NCBI GenBank assembly: GCA_963712565.1
Contig: CAVQIP010000083.1
Coordinates: forward strand, 1 to 64,000
Direction: 5' to 3'
Length of the DNA stretch: 64,000 nucleotides
DNA from: VAZQ01 sp963712565
GTDB lineage: Bacteria; Pseudomonadota; Alphaproteobacteria; Rhizobiales; Xanthobacteraceae
The position numbers and the translations under genes are program-made. The notes under the pieces were generated by a model that ran no database searches, was not told where the DNA came from, and worked only from the letters and a program-made list of their open reading frames with translations. This document shows positions 54,134 through 63,144 of this stretch, piece by piece (the stretch's first letter is position 1; each line of letters begins with the position of its first letter).

Positions 54134-54610
54134 ATGGCGACGGAACTGGTCGTGGGATCAAAGGCTCCCGCCTTCAGGCTGGCCCGGGATGGCGGCGGCA
54201 CCGTGTCGCTTGCCGATTTCAAGGGCCGCAAGCTGGTCATTTATTTCTACCCCAAGGCCGATACCTCCGGTTGCACGCGCGAAGCCATTGATTTTTCGAG
54301 ACTTTGCCCTGAGTTCCAGAAGGCCGGCACGGACATTCTGGGGGTGTCGGCCGACCCGGTCGCGGCCCAGGACAGGTTCAAGAAAAAGCACGATCTGGGG
54401 ATCGCCCTCCTCTCCGACGAGGCCCATGCGATGCTCGAGGCCTATGGCGTCTGGGGCAAAAAATCCATGTACGGCAGGACCTTCATGGGGATTGTCCGAA
54501 CCACCTTCCTGATCGGCGCGGACGGGCGGATCGCCCGCATCTGGCCGCGGGTCAAGGTCGACGGCCACGCCGGCGCGGTCCTTGCCGCGGCAAAGGCGCT
54601 CGCGGACTGA
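54134..54610 (+). CDS. bcp: Thioredoxin-dependent peroxiredoxin (Bcp/PrxQ type)
   Basis: 158 residues. The peroxidatic cysteine is in YFYPKADTSGCTREAIDFSR, with the family's P-K-x-x-T-x-x-C pattern, and the resolving cysteine five residues on is replaced by Phe/Ser sequence; the next Cys is in FSRLCPEFQ. YGRTFMGIVRTTFLIGADGR is the conserved C-terminal active-site arginine region. It reduces hydrogen and alkyl peroxides using thioredoxin in the cytoplasm. AAAGGAAGG lies three to four bases before the ATG. It is divergent from the AsmA-like gene. Confidence 0.92.
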   Translation: MATELVVGSKAPAFRLARDGGGTVSLADFKGRKLVIYFYPKADTSGCTREAIDFSRLCPEFQKAGTDILGVSADPVAAQDRFKKKHDLGIALLSDEAHAMLEAYGVWGKKSMYGRTFMGIVRTTFLIGADGRIARIWPRVKVDGHAGAVLAAAKALAD

Positions 54611-54776
54611 GTCGCCGCTGATAGCGGGGCAGCCCCCAATCCGCGCCGAGCGGCCGCTCCCGACTCCAGTCATCCACAAATCATTTCCGGAAAATTAACT
54701 GCAGCCGGTGCGAATTGCGCGAGTTAGCGCCGGCGTAAGGTCATCCGATGTAGGCGACCGGCGGGGGGTGCGTTGA

Positions 54777-56084
54777 ATGCCTCGACGGTCGCCGTCGCAG
54801 TACCACGGCCATCATTCCAGCCGTTCCGGCAATGGCCGGCCGCATTCCGCCCGCGCGCGGGGATGGGCAGCGGGCTACACGCTCGTCCATGCCGGGCGCC
54901 AGTTGCGCCTCGGTCCCATCGCCTTTTGGATCGTGGTCGGCACGCTGGTGATCATGGCGGCGTGGACCGTCACGACCGCAACCTACTTTGCCTTTCGCGA
55001 CGACGTGCTCACCAGGCTCATCGCGCGGCAGGCCGACCTGCAATCCGGCTACGAGGACCGCATCGCCGAGCTGCGCGCCCGGATCGATCGCTTTTCGAGC
55101 CGCCAATTGCTCGATCAGGAGCAGTACGAGCAGAAGCTCGAGCAGATTCTACGCCGGCAAGCGGCGCTGGAATCGCGCGCGAACGCGCTCAACGGCCTCG
55201 CCGATATCACCGGCGCGATCAAGCCGCCGGCGCGCGGCGGCGCCGCCGAGCCGCGCACGATCCCGCGCAAGTCGTCCCTGCTCAACGACAAGGGCGCCTT
55301 CTTCGCGACGCCCGAGCGATACGCGGCAGCCGATCCGCGCGCGGGCGTGGCCATCGCCAGCGCCAGCGGCATCGGTGCGGCCATCGCCAGCCTGCAGGCT
55401 TCGCTCGATCGGGTCGAGCAGCGCCAGGCGGTGACGGTGAGTTCGATCGCGGACAGTTATGATTCGAAAGCGCAGCGGATGCGGGGCGTGCTCGCGGAGC
55501 TCGGGCTGCACGTCGGCAAGGGCGCCGCTGCCGACAGTGCCGGCGCCATGGGCGGCCCATTCGTCCCGGCGCGGGTTCCCAAGGATGCGATCGCTTTCGA
55601 ACGGCAGCTACAACGCATCAGCATCGCGCGCGCCCAGGTCACCCGGCTCACGCGCACGCTCGGCACCGTGCCCGTGCGCAAGCCGGTCGACGGCGAAGTG
55701 GACCTGGCCTCGGGCTTCGGCGTTCGTATGGATCCGTTCACCAGCTCGCCGGCGTGGCACACCGGGCTCGACCTGCACGGCGAGACCGGGGACGCGGTGC
55801 GCGCGACCGCGAGCGGCAACGTCACCGCCGCTGGCTGGAGCGGCGGCTACGGCCGGGTCGTCGACATCGACCACGGCAACGGATTGTCAACGCGCTATGG
55901 CCATCTCTCGTCGATCGACGCGCGCGTAGGGCAGTCCATCAGGAGCGGGCAGATCATCGGCAGGGTCGGCTCGACCGGACGCTCGACCGGTCCGCACCTG
56001 CACTACGAGACGCGGGTGCGGGGCGAGGCGGTCGATCCGCAGAAATTCCTGCGCGCGGGACAAAGACTCGACGGCGGCGTCTGA
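54777..56084 (+). CDS. M23 family metallopeptidase (LytM domain), membrane-anchored
   Basis: 435 residues. A basic cytoplasmic N-terminus precedes one membrane helix (about residues 46-68, LGPIAFWIVVGTLVIMAAWT). A coiled-coil-like region follows (about 80-135: LIARQADLQSGYEDRIAELR, QKLEQILRRQAALESRANAL). The LytM/M23 zinc domain at about 305-425 has the ligands in AWHTGLDLHGETGD and GPHLHYETRVRGEAVDP. With H-x-H present it is probably an active endopeptidase on peptidoglycan crosslinks; the coiled coil plus LytM layout is like EnvC/NlpD-type division factors and rhizobial DipM relatives. prfB lies tail to tail, 26 bases away. Confidence 0.9.
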   Translation: MPRRSPSQYHGHHSSRSGNGRPHSARARGWAAGYTLVHAGRQLRLGPIAFWIVVGTLVIMAAWTVTTATYFAFRDDVLTRLIARQADLQSGYEDRIAELRARIDRFSSRQLLDQEQYEQKLEQILRRQAALESRANALNGLADITGAIKPPARGGAAEPRTIPRKSSLLNDKGAFFATPERYAAADPRAGVAIASASGIGAAIASLQASLDRVEQRQAVTVSSIADSYDSKAQRMRGVLAELGLHVGKGAAADSAGAMGGPFVPARVPKDAIAFERQLQRISIARAQVTRLTRTLGTVPVRKPVDGEVDLASGFGVRMDPFTSSPAWHTGLDLHGETGDAVRATASGNVTAAGWSGGYGRVVDIDHGNGLSTRYGHLSSIDARVGQSIRSGQIIGRVGSTGRSTGPHLHYETRVRGEAVDPQKFLRAGQRLDGGV

Positions 56085-56110
56085 CCGCGCAATCCCCGTC
56101 GGAACATGCG

Positions 56111-57242
56111 CTACTCCACGTCCTCGACTTCCTTCGGCGCGGTGCCGAACGCCTTCTGCGCGAGCGCCGCCGCCATGAACTCATCGAGCTCGCCATCGAG
56201 CACGGCGCCGGTGCTGGAGGTGGACACGCCGGTGCGCAGGTCCTTCACCATCTGGTAGGGCTGCAGCACGTAGGACCGGATCTGATGGCCCCAGCCGATG
56301 TCGGTCTTGGCGGCCTGCTCGGCGGCGGCTTTTTCCTCGCGCCGCTTGAGTTCGCGCTGGTAGAGGCGCGCGCGCAGCATCTGCCACGCCTGCGCCCGGT
56401 TGCGATGCTGCGAGCGGTCGTTCTGGCACACCACCGCGATATTGGTCGGGATGTGGGTGAGCCGGACCGCCGACTCGGTCTTGTTGACGTGCTGGCCGCC
56501 GGCGCCACCTGCGCGCATCGTGTCGACCCTGACGTCGGCTTCCTTGATATCGATGTTGATGCGGTCATCGACGACCGGATAGACGTTGACGCTCGCGAAC
56601 GAGGTGTGCCGGCGCGCGTTGGAATCGAACGGCGAGATGCGAACCAGGCGGTGCACGCCGTTCTCGGTCTTGAGCCAGCCGAACGCGTTGCGACCCTTGA
56701 CCTGGATGGTCGCCGATTTGATGCCCGCCTCTTCCCCCGGGGTCTCTTCCAGATATTCGACCTTGTAGCCGTGCTGCTCGGCCCAGCGCGCATACATGCG
56801 AAGCAGCATGTTGGCCCAGTCCTGGCTCTCGGTGCCGCCCGCGCCGGCGTGAACCTCGAGATAGGAATCGTTGGCATCAGCCTCGCCCGAAAGCAGCGCC
56901 TCGAGCTCGCGCCGGGCCACCTCGGCCTTGAGCTTCTTGAGCGCGACTTCGGCGTCGGCGACGGCGGCGCGGTCGTTCTCCGCCTCGCCGAGCTCGATCA
57001 TGGTGAGCTGGTCGTCGAGCTCCTGCTCGATGCGTCCGATGGCGGTGAGCTGATCCTCGAGCGCGGTGCGTTCCTGCATCACGCGTTGCGCGCGCTGCTG
57101 GTCGTTCCAGAGCGTGGGGTCTTCGGCCTGCTTGTTGAGCTCCGCCAGGCGCGCGCGCGCCTTGTCGAAGTCAAAGATGCCTCCTCAGCAGCCCGACCGA
57201 CTGCTTGATCTCGTCGACGATATTCTGCACTTCCGCGCGCAT
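56111..57242 (-). CDS. prfB: Peptide chain release factor 2 (programmed +1 frameshift)
   Basis: RF2 recognises UAA and UGA stops and triggers peptide release. The gene starts MRAEVQNIVDEIKQSVGLLR at 57242, reaches an in-frame TGA at codon 24, and continues in the +1 frame as DFDKARARLAELNKQAEDPT to 56111, total 376 residues. The stop-reading tripeptide S-P-F is in RISPFDSNARRHTSFASV and the catalytic G-G-Q in RAGGAGGQHVNKTES. All other family parts (DPTLWNDQ, AGAGGTESQDWANMLLRMY, SHRN-like QHRNRAQA) are intact. The frameshift makes RF2 control its own level. The upstream region carries no mrcA, which often precedes prfB in relatives. Confidence 0.95.
57170..57185 (-). promoter_or_regulatory. 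prfB programmed +1 frameshift (recoding) site
   Basis: Read on the minus strand the site is AGGAGGCATCTTTGAC. AGGAGG is an internal Shine-Dalgarno-like stimulator, exactly three bases before the slippery codon CTT, followed by TGA and C. This matches the E. coli prfB arrangement (SD, 3-base spacer, CTT TGA C). Slippage from CTT to TTT moves the ribosome into the RF2 frame when RF2 is scarce. Confidence 0.95.
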
Positions 57243-57885
57243 GGCTTATCCGCCCGGGCAATCTCAACATCGGTGCCGATGTAGCGACTGCGCCGGGTGG
57301 ACGCAATGGGCGCCAAGGCGAACGGCTCGCCTTAGTCACGTCTCACGATGTCAAACGGCGCAGTTTCTTCGTTCCCGCAGCGCGTTTCTGCGCCCGGGTT
57401 CTCTTACTTCCTCTTCCAGCGGCCTGCCCCCGAAGCGAGGGGTGGGCGGAGCGCCGGGAGGCGAATTGCCTTAACGTGTCGCGCTCGTAAGGCGCGACGC
57501 CACGCTTGCGAGGCGTGGGCCGTCCCGCGCAACCGGGACGCCGCCTCTCGGCGCTCCACCGTGGCGTTGTCGGCCCAGGGGCCCGCCTCCGTCTCCGGCA
57601 TCGCCGGATCCGGCGCGAAGGCTCATCGCCGCCAGGCGCTCGTGCCTGGCTGCGGTCCCGGGCGTCCCGTATCCGCGGGTTACGAACCGCGGTCGACGCC
57701 ACACCCCGCTCCGCCGTCAGGATAGTCTCCGGAGACGCCCCTCGATGAGCGGGATTTGCGAATCATGCCCCAACCACGTTACGTAGTCAATAGCGTAGTC
57801 ACATTGTAGTCGGAGGCACTCGTTAGCGCCCCAGGCGAGATTGTTGGCTTCGATGGTTGTCGCCGCGGCGGACGGGGTCAGCAAC
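57243..57885 (+). ncRNA. Gene-free 643 bases with a large predicted RNA-like structure (about 57420-57740)
   Basis: No supportable protein gene lies here. A 16-base-pair stem (57448-57463 with 57542-57557) encloses three hairpins: 57478-57498, 57500-57518 and 57521-57540, a cloverleaf. A hairpin at 57422-57447 precedes it. A second domain, closed by 57561-57569 with 57694-57702, contains hairpins at 57631-57650 and 57673-57692, and GTCTCCGGAGAC at 57725-57736 follows. The non-Watson-Crick pairs in the stems are all G-T on the plus strand, which would be G-U in a plus-strand RNA but A-C on the other, favouring a plus-strand transcript. It could be a structured RNA or a dispersed extragenic element; no known RNA family fitted. 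At 57783-57811 GTAGTC occurs three times at 11-12 base spacing. Confidence 0.5.
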
Positions 57886-58326
57886 TTAAGCATGTCCCGG
57901 CGTTGGCCGGTTTTCGATCAATGGTTCGACGATATTGACGACAGCGGGAGCCTCGGCGGTGCGATACAGCAACGGCAATTCTCGTGCGCTGCGTATCATG
58001 GCGTAGCTGCCGGCAGTCATGATCGGGGGGACTTCCGGCGGAAAACGCAGCCTCCACACAAACTCGAACGCCTCCATCAGGTCCAAAATCACAACCGGGC
58101 TCGGTAGCCGATCAGGGCAATCCTTGAGACCGACCACGAGGTGGTGCCAAGCGGTAGCGGGCTGAAGATGAACTGCGTACCCGACTCGGTGGATCAATGC
58201 ATCGGCGCCGAGCGCGATTTCGATCATTTCAGGTTCGAACGGTGCGTCGCTTGGGGTCGGCGCCGCCGGCCGGTTCGCCTTTTCGCGCAGCTCGCGAATT
58301 GCCGCCCTGGCCTGCGGGTTAAGCAC
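57886..58326 (-). CDS. Hypothetical protein, possible operon partner of the GMC-DUF1080 gene
   Basis: 146 residues, not recognised. The N-terminus MLNPQARAAIRELREKANRP is a charged helix; the body has two hydrophobic segments with strand-like character (YAVHLQPATAWHHLVVGLKD and LPSPVVILDLMEAFEFVWRL), and the end is VVNIVEPLIENRPTPGHA. No signal peptide or cysteines of note. The translation has normal amino-acid balance, unlike shadow frames, which supports a real gene. It begins 105 bases after the stop of the GMC-DUF1080 gene on the same strand. Confidence 0.6.
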   Translation of the reverse strand: MLNPQARAAIRELREKANRPAAPTPSDAPFEPEMIEIALGADALIHRVGYAVHLQPATAWHHLVVGLKDCPDRLPSPVVILDLMEAFEFVWRLRFPPEVPPIMTAGSYAMIRSARELPLLYRTAEAPAVVNIVEPLIENRPTPGHA

Positions 58327-58431
58327 GGGCCGCGCTCCCCGACCGAAGCGCCCGCTGACCTGCGCGGTCCGCAGTTAGGTGGAAACCCCGGATGGCGATA
58401 TCCCCTCCTCCGCAGGATTGGTCGCCCAGGT

Positions 58432-60889
58432 TTACGTAAGCTCCTTGATCTCGATATTGCGGAAGACCACGCGCCCCGTATGAGTTTGCAAACCGATAAA
58501 TTTCGTCGTTGCGTCGGGCTTCCCGCGCGTGGGGTCGGTGTTCACAAAGTCGGTCTTCTGCACGCCGTTCAAGAAAACCGTATAGCGGTTGTCTTTGACG
58601 CGAATTTCGAAATCGTTCCATTGGCCGGGGCCATTCGGCGTGACGCTCTCGTTCAGATTCTGGTCGGCAATGTTATAAATCGCCCCGGTAGTGCGAAATT
58701 TCTGGTCCACGTTCTGCCCGGGGGGAGGCGATCCACGCCCGAGCGCATCGATCTGCACTTCAAAGCCGAAGTCGACGGCGACGAATGCCGTGTTGTTGTA
58801 ATCGACGGTGGTCGGATCGGGAAAGCGGACAAAGATGCCGGAATTGTCATCCTCGCGCCAAGTCAGCCATCGCAGCTTGAGCACGTAGTTCACGAAATTG
58901 ATTTTGGTGTAGAAGAGACCCAGATCGCTACCCGGCGCCGACTCGAGACCTGCTCCGATGACGTGGAAGCGACCGGGATTATCGTGCCCGGGCTGATTCT
59001 TGATCGTCGACATCTTCCAGCTTGCGGTAGAAGCGCCGTCGAACAGCAGCTGAAAGCCGGGGCTCGGCTGCGGCTTCGGCCGCTTGAGAAAATCGCCGAG
59101 CCGCCGCGCCAGCGCGGTACCTGTGAGCATGGGATTGGGCGAGCCCAGCGTCGGGAACAGCGCCGGACCCGCGACATAGGCGTTGCCGACGTGGTGAAAG
59201 CGTGCGTTCTCGTCGGTGACGGAATTGTTCGGGCTCGCTCCCATCCACAGCGGCCCCGCTTCGTGATGGGTGGTGCCCATCGTGTCTCTCCGCTTTTGGA
59301 ACGGGAGTTTGCTCGATGGCGCCTCGTTCGGCTGCATCTTGTGGATCTGTCTTCGGTGGCCCTTGCGGCGGCTCGAACACTTCGTAGGGCTGACCGTTGG
59401 CGAAGATCTTGGCGACGTCATCGGCCGCCTCATCCATGGCGTTCCAAAGCGCCTCGTCGCGCGGCGTGCGCGTGATTTCGACCAGCGCCTTCGGAACTCC
59501 GAAGTCGAGATTGGCTGACAGGCGGATTGTGCTACCGGGATTGTGCGGCGTCATTTCACCAATGCCGCGGATGGTGATGACGACGTTGTCGTCGTTCGAC
59601 TGCCGCAAGGCGTCGATCAGATCGACTTCGGGAATCTTCTTGAAGAGTTCAGCTTCCGAATCCGTGGTCGGTTTATCGAGGCCCGACGCCGTGATCTGCA
59701 GGTGAAAGTAGCCAAAATCATTGGCCGCGTGTTTGAACTTCCCCTTCACGAACAGCGCCGACGTTGCGAGCGCGGCGGGCAAGCCCGCCGGCAGCGCGCT
59801 GCGCGGAATGCGGATGGTGAGGTTCGAGCGCAGATGCGCCATGAGGTTCTGGCCGATCAAACCCGTGTTCGGAAGATTCGGGAACGAGATCAGCGCCAAG
59901 CGCGTGCTCTCGATCGTGCCCAAGGCGATGATCACGACGCCATCGTCCGGGACGGGAACGGCCTGCTCCGGCCCGGATGGGCTCTGCTTGAGCAGCACCG
60001 CGGTTACGACGGTCGTACCATTGCTCGGCGTCGTGACCAGGCGGGTCACATGCGCACTCGGAACGATCATCAGACGCTTCTTGACGTCGTCGCCCGCGGA
60101 CCGCGTCTGCGCCACGCGCGCAGCTTCCATCAGCAGCGGCGCGGAGCTGAACTTGTTGATCGGGAAAAAGCCCGGGAGCGGCGGCTTGGCGTGCACCGCG
60201 AGCGGAGCCTCCAGCTTCAATTCCTCCGGCGCATTTGCGCCGACGTCCTTCAAGTGAATCGGCAGCTGATCGAGCGGAATGGCGTGACGCACCTTGTTGT
60301 TCTTGATCCCGCTCGCGAGCAGTTGGCGCAACGCATCGTGCAATGGTCCATGGATGAAGTCGTTCGAGCTGTCGGTTCCGATCTGGCTTGCGGCTTGGTC
60401 AAAGTATTTTTGCTTGAGTTCATTGACGACGGTTGTCGGCCACGTCGGCGGCGCCATCTCTTCATCGAGAAGCCGCGGCGACCAGCCACCAAAAAATAGG
60501 GAACGGCCGCCCACAGTGTATGCCAGGCCGGGAAATCCACCGGCGACATTGGGGGCTTCCCATGGAAGGCCAAACATTTCGGTCGGCTGCCCCTGCAACG
60601 GAAGGTTCTGAAAATGCTCCGGCAGAGAATGCTGTCCGGCCTCGAGCACCAGAATTCGGTAGCTGTTGGTGTCGTCGGCGAACAGCAGATGCTGCGCCAG
60701 CACGCCGCCGAAGCTTCCGCCGCCGACGATGATGGCATTGAAAGGTCGCGCATCGCTCTGGGGACTTCCGTCCGGCCGTTGGCCGTTCTTGTCCATGCTC
60801 CGCATGGCCTCGTCGAACCCATTGCACATGTAGCGGCCGAGGATGTCTCGGCTGAAATCGGTGAATTGTGGCGTGCTGCTCGTGGCCAT
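58432..60889 (-). CDS. GMC oxidoreductase fused to 3-keto-disaccharide hydrolase (DUF1080) domain, one frameshift
   Basis: About 818 residues after correcting a one-base shift near 59280. The N-terminal FAD domain has NAIIVGGGSFGGVLAQHLLF (residues about 50-70), YRILVLEAGQHSLPEHF and the GMC segment YTVGGRSLFFGGWSPRL. The GMC C-terminal domain, in the second frame, has TTHHEAGPLWMGASP, NARFHHVGNAYVAGPALFPT and LGSPNPMLTGTALARRLGDF, giving the active-site His/Asn pair region. From about residue 630 a complete DUF1080 domain follows: FQLLFDGASTASWKMSTIKN, DNSGIFVRFPDPTTVDYNN, FEVQIDAL, TTGAIYNIADQ, GQWNDFEIRVKDNRY, KFIGLQTHTGRVVFRNIEIK. GMC enzymes oxidise alcohols or sugars and DUF1080 (PF06439) cleaves 3-keto-glycosides, so a two-step oxidise-and-cleave enzyme is inferred. 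No signal peptide was seen. Confidence 0.82.
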
Positions 60890-61156
60890 GTTCGCCTCCG
60901 ATCTCCGCGGGTAAGGAACCCGCGGGCTGACTATCCGGGCGATGCACGATGGCAATTACACTAGCACCGGTTGCACAGCTTCGGGAGTCCGTGCGCCGGA
61001 AATTTTTGCGCGAACGGTATCCGGTTGCGATAGCGGCAGATTATCGAGAAGAAGCTACGGTTCGCATTGAGGGGTGCCGGAAATATCCGAGCGTAAAATA
61101 AATACGAAGTGAAGACAGTTACGCCGAGGCCAAGGACGCGAAAAAACCCACATCAG
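60890..61156. other. Intergenic upstream of the GMC-DUF1080 gene
   Basis: About 267 bases, visibly less GC-rich than surrounding genes (for example GCGTAAAATAAATACGAAGTG near 61090). It should contain the promoter of the GMC-DUF1080 gene. CCGCGGGTTCCTTACCCGCGG read on the minus strand at about 60906-60926 is a short inverted repeat just before the start that could act as an operator or leader hairpin. Confidence 0.4.
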
Positions 61157-62146
61157 TCAGGCTAACCGAAACCTGGTACCAACGCCCCGCTCGCGCGCAA
61201 GCTCAAACGCGCGTGCCGCGGCGGCTACGTCCTGAATGCCGGTGCCCGAGCTGTCGAAGATCGTGATCTCGTCCACCCTCGACCGTCCACGGCGCCGGCC
61301 GATGACGAGGTCCCCGAGTTCGGCGTGAACGGCCTCAGGCGTCATCCGCCCAGCGCTGATGGCATGGTGCAAATCGCCCATGGTCGCGCATTGCGCGAGG
61401 ATATCCGTGACCACGGTCGCCTGCGTCATCAGGTCGGGATGAATTTCGCTCTTTTGCGGATTGTCCGCGCCAACGGCCGCGATGAAGGTACCGGCCCGCA
61501 CGTCGCCAACTCCCAGATAGGGCTCATGCGACGGGGTGCATGTCACGATGACATCGCTTTCGAGGGTGGCGGCGCGCAGATTTGCCGGCGTCGCAATGTC
61601 GACGCCGTGTTGTTTCGACATCGCGGCTGCAAATCCGGCCGCGGCGGCGGCATCCTTGTCCCATGCAAAAACCCGCCGGATGTCGAGGACATGGCGGAGC
61701 GCAGCGAGCTGAACGCGGCCCTGCTCGCCGCAGCCGCAAATCGTCGCGGTTCGGGATTCCGGACGCGCAAGGTAGCGGGCGGCGACCGCCGTGGCGGCGC
61801 CGGTGCGCTTGATAGTGATTTCGATGGAATCGAGGAAGGCCAGGGGTCTTCCGTCTTCGCCGTCGAGGAGCAGGATTGCGCCCTGGATGGTCGGCAGATC
61901 CCGCAGGCGGCGGTTTTGCGGGAAATTGGCGTTGGTCTTGATCGCGACATAGCGACGCCCGAGCGTCAGGCTCGCCGACTTGACGTGAAAACCTCCGCCT
62001 TCCACCGGGATGTGAAGCGGTGCCGGGGTGGCCGTTTGCCCCTCGGCATGGAGACGGAACCCGTTGGCGATTGCCGCAACGTACTCGGCAAACGGCATCA
62101 AGCTTTCGATGTCGCGGCGAGATAACAGGATAATCTCGTTTGGCAT
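61157..62146 (-). CDS. Ornithine cyclodeaminase/mu-crystallin family protein
   Basis: 329 residues. The N-terminal substrate domain has FHVKSASLTLGRRYVAIKTN, with the Lys of the family's K-T motif, and LPTIQGAILLLDGEDGRPLA. The Rossmann domain begins TGAATAVAARYLARPESRTA, with TICGCGEQGRVQLAALRHVL as the dinucleotide loop, and SDVIVTCTPSHEPYL follows. Members reduce imines or deaminate amino acids with NAD(P)H (ornithine cyclodeaminase, alanine dehydrogenase, ketimine reductase); this one cannot be narrowed further. The amidohydrolase gene ends 29 bases upstream, so both are likely in one transcript. Confidence 0.85.
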   Translation of the reverse strand: MPNEIILLSRRDIESLMPFAEYVAAIANGFRLHAEGQTATPAPLHIPVEGGGFHVKSASLTLGRRYVAIKTNANFPQNRRLRDLPTIQGAILLLDGEDGRPLAFLDSIEITIKRTGAATAVAARYLARPESRTATICGCGEQGRVQLAALRHVLDIRRVFAWDKDAAAAAGFAAAMSKQHGVDIATPANLRAATLESDVIVTCTPSHEPYLGVGDVRAGTFIAAVGADNPQKSEIHPDLMTQATVVTDILAQCATMGDLHHAISAGRMTPEAVHAELGDLVIGRRRGRSRVDEITIFDSSGTGIQDVAAAARAFELARERGVGTRFRLA

Positions 62147-62175
62147 TATCGCGCCCGTCAGCGATCAGCCGATCT

Positions 62176-63144
62176 TCAGCCCATGCCCAGCAGGCGGAGG
62201 CAATTGCAGGCGGTAATCGCGCTCTGCTCATCGTCGGAAAGTCCTGCGTGTCGCATCGTATCCGTCAGCTTGCCACGAAGAGGCCCGTCACCGGCGATCG
62301 GCCAGTCGCTGCCGGCGACCACATTGTCGGCGCCCAGCAGATCGACCGATGTGCGGATCAACGCCGGATGAAAGAGCGTCGTGTCGATGAAGACATGTTT
62401 GCGCATGACGTCGATGGTGCCGGAGGGCAGGAGACTCGGGCTCGACAGGCCGGCGGCCATGGCCAGGCCGCCAATCGCATGCGCGGTCACGACGACGCGC
62501 AATCCCGGCAACTGCGCAAACACCCCGCCTTCGACCAGAGCGATAAGCGAGGCTGAATTCACCGTGCCGCGCGCGAACAGCGTCCCGATCAGCCCGTAGG
62601 CCGCCATCTGTCGTGTGAGCGGCTGCGGGGCCACCGGGTGTGCGAACACCGGCACGCCGAGCGTCGCGGCGACTGCAAGCGTAGGGCGCGCCTGCGGCGC
62701 ATCGATCATGAGATCGCCGCGCGCGCAATCGACGAAGAGACCGCGCAGTCCAAGATCGCGGATGGCACGCTCGGCCTCACGCGCGGCCCTGTCGCCGTCA
62801 TAGGCGTCAACCGACGCCAGACCATGAATGCGGCCCGGGTAGCGCGCGACCAGCCCCGCAAGCTCGTCGTTCATGGCCATGATGGTTTCGTGCGGCACGC
62901 GGCCTTCCGCGTCCGCGATCAAAGCGGCCGGAATATTGACGACACGCGCGCTTTTGTCGTCCTCGCGGATGTCTTTCAGCAAAAGGCCCTCGTCCGCCAG
63001 CTTCGGTGCGAGCGCTTGCCAGCGTGCACGCTGGTTCGGCGGGGCGGCCTGCACCGCGGTCAGCGCGAAGCGCGCTGGGACGTGGTGGGTGTGAAAGTCG
63101 ATGATGTCGAGCTGTGCCTGACTTCCACGCATTTTTTCACTCAT
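62176..63144 (-). CDS. Amidohydrolase family 2 protein (ACMSD-like TIM barrel)
   Basis: 322 residues. The metal-binding start is IIDFHTHHVPARFALTAVQA (H-x-H), and later metal or catalytic residues are in VPVFAHPVAPQPLTRQMAAY, LRVVVTAHAIGG and the final Asp in VVAGSDWPIAGDGPLRG. This pattern fits amidohydrolase-related decarboxylases/hydrolases (2-amino-3-carboxymuconate semialdehyde decarboxylase-like group). No signal peptide. Its place before an ornithine-cyclodeaminase-like gene suggests breakdown of an amino- or imino-containing compound, which is inference. Confidence 0.85.
   Translation of the reverse strand: MSEKMRGSQAQLDIIDFHTHHVPARFALTAVQAAPPNQRARWQALAPKLADEGLLLKDIREDDKSARVVNIPAALIADAEGRVPHETIMAMNDELAGLVARYPGRIHGLASVDAYDGDRAAREAERAIRDLGLRGLFVDCARGDLMIDAPQARPTLAVAATLGVPVFAHPVAPQPLTRQMAAYGLIGTLFARGTVNSASLIALVEGGVFAQLPGLRVVVTAHAIGGLAMAAGLSSPSLLPSGTIDVMRKHVFIDTTLFHPALIRTSVDLLGADNVVAGSDWPIAGDGPLRGKLTDTMRHAGLSDDEQSAITACNCLRLLGMG

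Noticed and set aside
57420..57740. Known structured RNAs (RNase P, tmRNA, SRP RNA, 6S) as explanation for the structured region
   Set aside because: I looked for the conserved RNase P, SRP and tmRNA words and found none in suitable order on either strand.
57243..58330. omega-RNA/HEARO-type RNA of an IscB or TnpB system
   Set aside because: No RuvC/HNH nuclease or IS200/IS605 transposase gene lies in or near the region; the neighbouring gene is an unrelated small protein.
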